64,000 nucleotides of DNA, from contig JAJFPB010000005.1 of assembly GCA_020881915.1 (NCBI GenBank), positions 1,736,001 to 1,800,000 of the forward strand. The letters run 5' to 3'. Below, one piece after another: positions 23,062 to 31,210 of the stretch. The notes beneath the pieces were generated by a model. The model made no database searches. It was not told the DNA's origin and worked only from the letters and a program-made list of their open reading frames with translations. Position 1 is the stretch's first letter; every line of letters begins with the position of its first letter. Position numbers and translations under genes: made by a program. Source of the DNA: Paramyrothecium sp. XJ0827. Its lineage: Eukaryota > Ascomycota > Sordariomycetes > Hypocreales > Stachybotryaceae.

Positions 23062-24819
23062 TCACCTCTTTACTTTCTTCTTGTTTGGGCCTTCCTCTTC
23101 CTCTTCGTCGCTGAGTTCTGCATACTGCGTCTGAGGCTGCGTCTTGCTCCAGGCCTTTGTGAACATGGGATCGCTCTGAGCCTTGTCAGCATATTTCAAA
23201 AGCGCCTCGCGCGGATCTTCGTGCAGCATGCGCGACAGGGGAATATTCTCTGCAATCTGCTTTTCATCAGGTTGAGATTTTTGGAAGGGTGTCTGCTGAG
23301 GCACGTGCGGTCGGCGCGGATCCTTCGACTTGCCAGTACCCGTCACACCGGATCTTCTGGCGACTGGCATAGCTCCTGGTGTCACGATTGCGTCGCCAGA
23401 GAGCCCCAGAGTCTGGTCCATCGTAAACTCCGGGTTATCGTCGACATGTCGCTTCTTGGGTGCACGTGACATTACGTCCACGGCGCCCCGACTTGACTTG
23501 GTTGGGTTGTAGAGAACATGGGTCTCCGCATTTGCTGAACCTGTAACGATTTGGTTAATTTTAGGATGCCATTCCACGGCAATCAATGGCGATCCAGGCG
23601 TAACCGGCGTGACGTGCTCTGCTCGCAGGTTGCCAGGATTCAGTATGTGAAGGTGCCCGGTGGCCGATCCTGTGATGAGACTTGTTGAGTTTGGCGCGTA
23701 GCGAATATTGGTCATGGGGTAGTGGTCCGAAGTTGATGTATGGGAGACGGTGACAAGCGGTTTGTTGAATTTCCGCGTGTCCCACAGCTTGATCGTGTCG
23801 TCTCCACCTCTCGTTACAACCATGCGGCCATCCGACGAGATATCCAATCCGCCAGTCCACGTCTGAGGCTTGTGGGCTTCTCGAATCTCCGCTGCGGGAC
23901 GAGTAAATGGACCGTTGCCGCCGTACATCACCAGGGTCCCGTCCAATGCCGCGGCGACCAGCACATTGCCCTGGCTGGAGTCCGCCCATGCCACTGCGGT
24001 CATTTTCGTGCGCCCCGCTGAACCTGCTGCTTTGGATTTAAAAACAATAACCTCCTTCTGTGAACGCTTGTTGTTGACGTCCCAGATGCGGAGTGTGCTG
24101 TCGGTGCCAGCGGTGATGCAAAGATTGCGATCTGTAGGGTGCCAAGTCCCCGTCGACACCTCAGAAATGTGACCTTTTGTGTTGTGCATGTCTCGAAGGT
24201 ACATGTCGCCCTTGACGAATTCCGTCAAAACCTCTCCATCTCGAGAGATAATCTTGGCCTGAGGGTGTGCCGATACACAAAGAAACACACTTCCGGATAA
24301 AGGATTGAATTGGACATGGTTGATAGGGTGCGACTCTTCGGTGGCAGCCGAGCCCTTCGTTTCGAAAGGATTCACGGACCTAAAGGCACGCAGGGTTGTG
24401 GGTGTCATCGAGGCAAAATCGTGAAGTTTGACGTTACAGTCCATGGAGGCCGTTGCCAGTCGTCCTCCCGCTGGGTCCAGTGACACCGTAGATACGGTAC
24501 GTTCGTGCGTCTTGAGCACGAGCTCGTGGGAGATTGGATACTCATCTCCGGGGTCGGAGTCGTCGAAGTCGTCGCTGTCGCTGTCGCTGTTGCTACCCTC
24601 GTCGCTGCCCGACGCTTGCGTTTTCCTCGAAGCCTGTTGTTGTTGGCGGGTTTTGTCTGCGGTCGCGGCGGTGTCCACCTGTCTCCGGCTTCGTTCAAAC
24701 TGAGCCGCGATATCTGCTTCCTTGGATTTCTTGCCAAAGGATGTAGGAAGAAACGCCCTCATGGGGTCATCCTCGGCCAGGTCGGGGCCCTCGACCTCGT
24801 ACTCGTCGTCGCTACTCAT
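23062..24819 (-). CDS. WD40-repeat protein, WDR70/gastrulation-defective-1 homologue
   Basis: Intronless, 585 residues. An acidic, low-complexity N terminus (residues ~1-95, with a Ser/Asp run GSNSDSDSDDFDDSDPGDEYP) precedes a seven-bladed WD40 propeller. Clear repeats include ISHELVLKTHERTVSTVSLDPAGGRLATASMDCNVKLHDF, STLRIWDVNN and DDTIKLWDTRKFNKP. The DDEYP-to-first-repeat transition, the NPFETKG segment and the C-terminal AENIPLSRMLHEDPREALLKYAD motif are characteristic of WDR70. In vertebrates and fission yeast this protein works with CRL4-DDB1 in histone H2B ubiquitination and DNA-end resection; that role is carried over from the family. The ATG at 24819 was chosen because the open frame upstream has only a GTG start. 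Confidence 0.82.
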   Translation of the reverse strand: MSSDDEYEVEGPDLAEDDPMRAFLPTSFGKKSKEADIAAQFERSRRQVDTAATADKTRQQQQASRKTQASGSDEGSNSDSDSDDFDDSDPGDEYPISHELVLKTHERTVSTVSLDPAGGRLATASMDCNVKLHDFASMTPTTLRAFRSVNPFETKGSAATEESHPINHVQFNPLSGSVFLCVSAHPQAKIISRDGEVLTEFVKGDMYLRDMHNTKGHISEVSTGTWHPTDRNLCITAGTDSTLRIWDVNNKRSQKEVIVFKSKAAGSAGRTKMTAVAWADSSQGNVLVAAALDGTLVMYGGNGPFTRPAAEIREAHKPQTWTGGLDISSDGRMVVTRGGDDTIKLWDTRKFNKPLVTVSHTSTSDHYPMTNIRYAPNSTSLITGSATGHLHILNPGNLRAEHVTPVTPGSPLIAVEWHPKINQIVTGSANAETHVLYNPTKSSRGAVDVMSRAPKKRHVDDNPEFTMDQTLGLSGDAIVTPGAMPVARRSGVTGTGKSKDPRRPHVPQQTPFQKSQPDEKQIAENIPLSRMLHEDPREALLKYADKAQSDPMFTKAWSKTQPQTQYAELSDEEEEEGPNKKKVKR

Positions 24820-25248
24820 CCTCAGGAATTGAAAGCGGGCCGAGGAAAATGGTGTGCAAAGGGGAGAGCGAGGCGGTGGGGAGGGGGAGCGGTCGGGATT
24901 AATAAAGTCTGTCAAGGACGGATACGGACGGAGTAAGGCAGAGCAGGTTGGCACCTAATTGATGATACAGAGACGCCACTTTGACACATGCGCTTGTAGG
25001 GGTCTTGTTAGCGTAAGATGTGCTGGCGGCACCGCCTTTGTCTCTTTTCTTGGCTCTGTCCGTTTGTTTCGTCTTCTCGTACATAAGTTGCATGATTTGT
25101 TTACCTTATTTACACTCCTACCTCACCTAGGCAAACCAAGACCGTGTGGTTTTGGGCCACCTCTCGCGCCCGGCGCCTTGTACAGATACAGGTCGCAAAG
25201 GATCTGCTCAATGTACAACTCCACGACATGCCATCTAGGTACACGTCC
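24820..25248. other. WDR70 promoter / NADAR gene 3' region
   Basis: No gene seen. It carries several ACCTA/AGGTA motifs (25104-25133 and 25235-25255) like those in other spacers of the window. Confidence 0.4.
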
Positions 25249-25887
25249 CTACCTATCCGACCTTTGTGCACCACCGCTCTGTGACAGCCGCAAACGCTCC
25301 CTCACTTCCATCAAAGCCTTGCCCAGTCTGTTCTCTCCCCACCGCCGTTGATCTCGGTGCGCCATGGCATCCTTGGCAGTATAACCAATGCCCCATACAC
25401 GGTCCTCAGACGCCGCCTCGGCCAGCAGCCGGTCGCCAGTATCCAGCAAGACTTTTCTCAACCTCTGATTCTGTCCGAACTTGGCCAAGTTACCAGCCAC
25501 CACAACTGCGCTCTTGACCTCGTCCCAACTGTCTGGTTGGAATCTTTTAGTCAGCCTAGCTAGTCGTTTCTGCTCCTTTGGGTCGTGCGTTGCAAGAATG
25601 AGTTTCTGCGTTTCAGCGTCGTGGAAGCGGCCAGCTTTGCAGTACATCATGAACTGCTCCGCGCAGTTAAAGTATATTGGCTGCCAACCTTCGGGATCGT
25701 CGATGTCGATAGGATGTCCAACGAGACTGGACATCTCGGCCTTGCTGACCGTAAAAGTGGCCGGGTACCATTGGCAGAACTCGCCAAAGGCTTCATTAGC
25801 CTTGAAGAAGAAGATGGGTTCTTCCAGGTCCTTCATCTTTTCCTTACGAGTGGGCGCCTTGACTGAGGCGCCTGTAGTGTGTGCCAT
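25249..25887 (-). CDS. NADAR-domain protein (DUF1768, YbiA-like)
   Basis: Intronless, 212 residues, almost entirely one NADAR domain: FFFKANEAFGEFCQWYPATFTV, then the hallmark NCAEQFMMYCKAGRFHD, and C-terminal LLDTGDRLLAEAASEDRVWGIGYTAKDA and RWGENRLGKALMEVRERL. NADAR proteins hydrolyse N-glycosidic bonds, either in riboflavin-pathway intermediates (YbiA) or by removing ADP-ribose from guanine in DNA and RNA, as shown for other family members. Which of these applies to the fungal protein cannot be decided from sequence. The ATG at 25887 was preferred to a GTG-initiated frame 43 codons upstream. A PhyH-family gene lies next on the same strand. Confidence 0.88.
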   Translation of the reverse strand: MAHTTGASVKAPTRKEKMKDLEEPIFFFKANEAFGEFCQWYPATFTVSKAEMSSLVGHPIDIDDPEGWQPIYFNCAEQFMMYCKAGRFHDAETQKLILATHDPKEQKRLARLTKRFQPDSWDEVKSAVVVAGNLAKFGQNQRLRKVLLDTGDRLLAEAASEDRVWGIGYTAKDAMAHRDQRRWGENRLGKALMEVRERLRLSQSGGAQRSDR

Positions 25888-26189
25888 GTCTATCGGCCTC
25901 CCAGCTCGGGCAGCCTGCTCCTCTGCGTATAGGTGTAGACTTGTCTTCGTGAACGAGAGGCTCTCAAATAACGAAGTGTGAGAAAGGCTACCTACATGAG
26001 AGGACTTGCTCTGCACTTAAAAACAGACTACGTGATATGACAGCTTAGACTTCACCCTCGCAGGTTACCCTTTTGCTAACAGGATCAGACATCCTGCTCA
26101 CAGTGTGTGTCATCTTGTGAACCCTACCAATTTCTGTATTTGAAAAGCCTATCTGGTCAAGCCTGAAAACAATACCTATTACCCGCCCT
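25888..26189. other. Short spacer between the NADAR and PhyH genes
   Basis: About 300 bp, AT-richer than the flanking genes, with no open frame of note. It should hold the NADAR promoter and the PhyH 3' UTR. Confidence 0.4.
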
Positions 26190-27149
26190 TCAAATTACTC
26201 TTATACCCAACCTCCGTGCCTCGTCGAGCCGTCTCAGCTCTTCCTCCTTTGACTTTGCTTGCTTCCTGAGTCTAGCTGGCACACGCTTCTCTCTTGGCCC
26301 TGTGATCTTCCAGTCGGGCAGGGAGTCTTTTCCTAACGCCTTCAGCGTCGTTTCTTCAACAAGGCTGTAGTTGCTGTCGCTACGGTTGAAGTTGAACGGT
26401 TCCTTAAGAGAAACCGGGGGGTTGGTAATGATGCGCAACGCACGGCGAGGGTTCTTTGTGGCACAATGGAGCATGAGAGGGTGCAGCAAGAAGACGTCGC
26501 CGCACTCGCCTGTCACTTCCAGAAAATTGCTGCAGCTCCGAGCCACCTGATTGAACCAGTTCAGATGAACTTCCGCCTCGAAATCAGGATGGCCGCGGGG
26601 GCTCATCCGAGGGGAGACACCAGCCGGGTTCTCATAAAGATGTTTGGCAAGCTTGGGGATGGCGTCTGGGCATATGGCTGTACCACCACCACCGGAGATT
26701 ACATCTGTAAAGAGCGGGACAACAAGCAGGCCTTGTTCGGGACTATCGAGGTAGTGCACGAAGAAGTCTCCGTCAACGTGCCATTGATCGAGATCTCGAG
26801 GGTCGACATCCTTGCCCTCAAACTCGGGAGTCCCAAGGTTGACAATGAGGCCGTCTCGCCATTCTCTGCTTGCTGGATGCACCCGATCCTCTCCACCGCT
26901 GAGCTCACAGATGGCCGCCCAGGCCTTGGGTGCGAACGCGGCAGCATCGAATGTGTTGTGGAAAGGCATGTTCGTCCAGGATGCGTTCCAAGTGGACTTA
27001 TCCGAAGGATCCATACCAAGACGGGTCCAGACGCCTTCGACCACAGTGTTGGCCTGTTGCCTCGTGAAGCAATTCTTCAGTTGAATGAACCCATTCTTCC
27101 GGAAATGTTCCTTCTGGTCGGAAGTGAGTGGAGCTGGAGGTGAAGCCAT
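26190..27149 (-). CDS. Phytanoyl-CoA dioxygenase (PhyH) family 2OG-Fe(II) oxygenase
   Basis: Intronless, 319 residues. N-terminal FRKNGFIQLKNCFTRQQ is the usual PhyH opening. The iron-binding HxD is His124/Asp126 in DQWHVDGDFF. The distal His is His228 in FLLHPLMLHCATKNPRRALRI, with the 2OG-binding Arg just after. Fungal PhyH proteins hydroxylate varied lipophilic or secondary-metabolite substrates; the absence of a C-terminal PTS1 (it ends RLGIRVI) argues against a peroxisomal phytanoyl-CoA role. The basic C-terminal tail (KRVPARLRKQAKSKEEELRRLDEARR) is helical and unusual for the catalytic core. Divergent from SWC5. Confidence 0.85.
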   Translation of the reverse strand: MASPPAPLTSDQKEHFRKNGFIQLKNCFTRQQANTVVEGVWTRLGMDPSDKSTWNASWTNMPFHNTFDAAAFAPKAWAAICELSGGEDRVHPASREWRDGLIVNLGTPEFEGKDVDPRDLDQWHVDGDFFVHYLDSPEQGLLVVPLFTDVISGGGGTAICPDAIPKLAKHLYENPAGVSPRMSPRGHPDFEAEVHLNWFNQVARSCSNFLEVTGECGDVFLLHPLMLHCATKNPRRALRIITNPPVSLKEPFNFNRSDSNYSLVEETTLKALGKDSLPDWKITGPREKRVPARLRKQAKSKEEELRRLDEARRLGIRVI

Positions 27150-28069
27150 GGCAGCGTTCGTGAAGTAGCCGAGTCGTTAAGTTTCGGGCTTGTCCAGAAG
27201 TGACGGAAGATGCCTTGATGATTCCTGAAGCTTTCCTCCCCTTCTACGGCGCCCTAATGCGATCAGCAAGGTATATCGACAGAAGGACGTAGGTTTGTTG
27301 TGCCGTTGACGCAAGCTCCCCTCATGTGATGTAGTCATATGTTCCCTGCATGAGCTGGGGCCAACGCATCGTGGTTTGCTCCGAAGCCCTTCAAAGCCCA
27401 TTCGGCGCAGCTATTGGACGATCTCATTATCGGACATGGAATACCATTTCTACAGGAAGAGAGAGCAAGGGCATTTAGGCAGTGACACTATTGGAATGCC
27501 GGGTAAATGCGGTGGACTGTATGCTAACGTAGGTACACTATTCCCGGCGCCTAATCTAGCAGACTCGTTCACCAACGAGCGGTCTAAACCAATATAGCCA
27601 TGAACCTGAGGTAACAGAGAAGGGCAATGGTTGAGCCTCGGCGTGAAAGGCGAATCCCATATTTTCGTGTAATTGGGTGACAGAATTAGTGAATCAAATC
27701 CCGATCGTCTGGGCCTGAATAAAGGAAGAAAGGTATTACAAAGATTTCTTGTTTCGAAGAAAACACGAAGAAATATAGGTGAAATCCAGAAGATTTCACG
27801 AACATCAAGAGAAGATAAAAGTTGTAAGTTCCTAATCGAAATTCAAATTAGAATCCAGGTGCTTACACCTTCACACAAAGGCTTATGCCTCTTTCTGTCA
27901 CCCGCTTAAGGTAAGGTACCTTACCTCCCTTGACTGAGTAGAGCTCCGTTGCGCGTGCATTGTGATTGGCTGGTCACAACAGCGAGAGCACCCTGCCTTT
28001 TGCGCGCCGCTGGAGCGTCCCGACACGGCATTCTCAACTCTTCTTACACAACCCGCCGAAAGCTTCATC
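27150..28069. promoter_or_regulatory. Divergent spacer between PhyH gene and SWC5
   Basis: 920 bp without a supported gene; the middle (27660-27880) is AT-rich. It contains a perfect 18-bp palindrome at 27909-27926, about 145 bp before the SWC5 ATG. Confidence 0.45.
27909..27926. repeat. Perfect 18-bp palindrome AGGTAAGGTACCTTACCT
   Basis: Read directly: the sequence equals its own reverse complement across all 18 bases, centred on GGTACC. Its place close upstream of SWC5 suggests a dimeric transcription-factor site, but that is an inference. Confidence 0.8.
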
Positions 28070-29122
28070 ATGTCCGCAGAAGCGTTGCATGACGATGAGG
28101 AACAATACGACTCCTCCCAGGACTCGGATTTCGCACCCGACGCCGCCGCAGCACCAGCCTCTGACCACTCCGACTCCGAAGAGGATGGGCCCGAAACAAC
28201 CAGGAAACGACAGCGCGACGCAAAGGTAGAGGCCGAGGATGCCGGATACAACAACTCCGGCGACGAGGCCATCATCGAGAGGGGAAAGAAACGACAAAGG
28301 AAACCCAGGAATGCGCTAAGCGACGCGTTGGACGAGGAAGGGGGCGAAGGTGGCTTGATCAAGACCAGGAGGCAGCGGGCAGCAGAGTAAGTGATCCAAT
28401 ACGTTTGTTGGAGAAGAGGCAAAGGCTCACGATACCGCAGGAAGGAAGAGCGCAAGTATGCCGCCATCACTGGGCCCGTCACAGTCGACGTTGACGCACT
28501 CTGGGCGCAAATGCTGGCTGGCAAGCCCGCGTCAGCACAGCCAAGTCCAGCGACGGAGCCGGCTGAGCTAGGGACGCAGACGAACGGCACGCAAGAACAA
28601 AGCGCAAGCAAGGATTCGCCGGCGGCGGAGCCATCCTCGAACGCCGACGAGTCGAACACGATCCTCATCAAGCGAACCTACAACTTCGCCGGCCGCGTCC
28701 ACACCGAGGAGAAGCTCGTCGCCCGCGACTCAGCCGAGGCAAAGCTCTTCCTCGCCTCGCAGGGCCAAGCCGCCGACGCCGCCGCCGCGGCCGACGCCCT
28801 CCCCGCCAAGCGCACGACCAAGAAGGCCTTCCGCTCCGCGTTCGAGCCCGCCTCGGACCCCCTCCCGCAGCGCGCGGACCTCAACCTCGGCGTGGCGGCG
28901 CGCATCAAGGCCGGCCGCGAGGCCCAGGCCAAGAAGCTCAACACGGTCGAGAAGAGCCGCATGGACTGGGCCGGCTTCGTCGACAAGGAGGGCATCAAGG
29001 ACGAGCTCGAGCTCGCCGGCAAGTCCAAGCAGTCGTACGCCAACAGGCAGGACTTCCTGGCCAGGAGCGAGGCGCGGAGGGAGGACGACGCCAGGCGGGC
29101 GAGGCTGAGCGGTCGGGTCTAG
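28070..29122 (+). CDS. SWC5: SWR1 chromatin-remodelling complex subunit Swc5 (BCNT/CFDP1 family)
   Basis: Two exons: 28070-28386 and 28441-29122, for 332 residues. The N-terminal third is acidic (DDEEQYDSSQDSDFAPD), expected to bind H2A-H2B. The C-terminal BCNT domain is unmistakable: KLNTVEKSRMDWAGFVDKEGIKDELELAGKSKQSYANRQDFLAR. Swc5 is needed for exchange of H2A.Z into nucleosomes by Swr1. A low-complexity Ala/Glu linker sits between. The 54-bp intron falls inside a Glu codon (GA|G). The ATG at 28070 is the first in frame; the frame upstream opens only with GTG. Confidence 0.92.
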
Positions 29123-29654
29123 ATGGAATGGGGCTTTGGGTTTCGGTCGGTCACGGCGTTTAGGCAAAGATACCACGGGCATATGAGAGTTTTATAGATT
29201 GACACGAACTTGTATATTACAACAAAGAGCACGGTTGTAGCGTCATACTTGCCGCCTCTCCCAGATTTTATGTATCAGTCACCTTGCATGTGATCTTGTT
29301 GCAGCAGTCCATTGATCCCGCAATACACATTCAACGATCTAGACTGCAACCGCAGCCACAGTGGTCAATCCAAAAATATCATCCCATTACACGTAGGATT
29401 CGGAATAGAATTGAAGTTAAATTCATGTAGTTTCATACACTGTCAAATGAATTATTGGCTTGAAGGTGGTTTGTCCAGAAACTCCCGTCTACGGTGGGGC
29501 AGCCTTACAAGCACCTCCCGCCATCCCACCACAAGGCTGAGCAATCAACAGCCCAGGTCGGGGGACCAAAAAAAAAATTCGTTCCCTCTGCAGCCACCCA
29601 AAGCACACCGCAAAACACAACCCACGACTCCCAGACTCTATACCGCGCTGAAAG
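29123..29654. other. Spacer between SWC5 and FSAF1
   Basis: No gene seen. AT-rich DNA from about 29160 to 29460, then a pyrimidine/A-rich leader (an A run near 29570) directly before the FSAF1 start. Confidence 0.4.
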
Positions 29655-30637
29655 ATGGCCGTCCTAGGCAAGCGCAAGGCCTCCGAGCAGACCACGTCCG
29701 CAGAGGAAGCCGAGGAGATCTTCCGCCGCCACTTCGAAGCCCGCTTCAAGCCGCTGGACAACGAGCCCAAGGCGACTGGCCCCTCGGACGACCAAGATGC
29801 GCAGGACAGCGACGAGAAGGACTCCGAATGGGGTGGCTTGTCAGATGAGGATGAGTCAGATGCAGAGGCAAAAGGTACGCCGTGTGAGGCGCCAGACTCT
29901 AGAGTATTCGATCCTGACAATGTTGGGCAGCAGAGCAAGCGGTGGTAGAAGTCGTTGACCACTCTTCGTCGCAAATATCAAAACCCGCCGCCATGTCGAA
30001 ACGCGAACTCAAAGCATTCATGGTAAGGCGACTTGGGTATTCAACAGCCTGCAGAACCTAGATCGCTAACTTCCAAACCAAGTCCTCGCGGCCACCAGAT
30101 CAATCCCTCCTCTCAGACATCAAGCCCAACGACCGCGACACCACGACCTCGTCTTCTTCCGCCTCCCATCCCGAGGACGCCCCCTCGCTCCTGAAGCAGG
30201 ACCTGGAACTCCGCCGCCTCCTCTCCGAATCCCACCTTCTCTCCGCTCTCAACCAGTCCTCGTCCTCCCACTCCTCCGGCGAGCCCAAGGCCTTCGCGAC
30301 CGGTCGCACCCGCCAAAAGGCCACCGACATGCGTATCCAGGCCTTGGGCTCGAAGACGTCCATCCTCAAGCAGGAGAAGATGCCTATGAACATCCGCAAG
30401 GGCATCTCGGCCCTGGCGACGGCGCGCGAGGCCAAGCGCAGGCGCGAGGCCAAGGAGAACGGCGTCATCCTGGAACGAGAGGCCCCCAAGAAGAGTAAAC
30501 GGGAAAGGCGGAGAGACCCCGGCGTGGACCGGCCTGGAATTGGCAGGATGAGCGGTGCAAGTCTCAAGCTGAGCGAAAGAGATATCAGGAGCGTAGAGGG
30601 GACAAGAGATACATTTGGCAGGCGAGGACGAAGGTAG
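29655..30637 (+). CDS. FAF1: 40S ribosomal-subunit assembly factor FSAF1/Faf1 (C1orf131 family)
   Basis: Three exons: 29655-29874, 29931-30022 and 30083-30637, about 288 residues. Family landmarks are the N-terminal VLGKRKAS, FRRHFEARFKPL, acidic EWGGLSDEDES, then VVEVVDHS, MSKRELKAFMSS, the core TGRTRQKATDMRIQALGSKTSILKQEKMPMNIRKGI and a basic C terminus with RMSGASLKLSERDI. Faf1 binds Krr1 in the nucleolus and is needed for early pre-rRNA cleavages of 18S maturation. The first intron ends in tandem acceptors (cag at 29930, cag at 29933), so isoforms differing by one residue are possible. Both introns carry good donors (GTACGC, GTAAGG), and the second has a GCTAAC branch site. Confidence 0.82.
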
Positions 30638-31210
30638 TCGAAACCAATGACGGGTCTCGGGATCTTTGGTGCTTGTATATATCTTCCGAAAGGAACAAAT
30701 ACCCACAACAGTTGCAATGTCTAGCACGCGCAAAGGGAAACCATTCTCAATACATCTTGCACAATGTTGAAAAGAGTCGACGAGCTCCGTTTTTTTTATG
30801 TGTCGAAAAAGGCGCTTCCGTGCCGTATCCTCAAATGGTGCTTCCACTTTTCAGAAGAAGCAGCTGTATATACAGACACATGAACTTCGGCCTTACAAAT
30901 GCCCCGTATTCTGCTCCAAGACATCTCTTCCAGGCTAGCCATAATCCAACCAGGAAAGATATTCTTTCACCCTTCAAATAACAGGTCTATAGAGGCGTGC
31001 CATCCTCCCATCGTTGCGAGAACGCTGGTTGACAAAAGAAGAATAGTACCAAGAAAACAAACAATAACTGAGAGGGTAGTAGAAGTCCGCTGCGCCAAAA
31101 ACTGGGCGCGAGCCACCAAGACACAATCCCATACTTTGAAACCCGCAACCCAATGTCATAACCCGCGTTAAGAATGAACTTGAGAATCCGATTCTCACTT
31201 TTCCACATCA
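30638..31210. other. Convergent 3' spacer between FSAF1 and STE12
   Basis: AT-rich 3' UTR-type DNA for two converging genes. Several short frames occur, none supported. Confidence 0.45.

Noticed and set aside
24820..24954. N-terminal extension of the WDR70-like protein by 45 codons
   Set aside because: It opens with GTG; no in-frame ATG exists upstream of 24819, and WDR70 proteins start near the acidic MSSDDEY segment.
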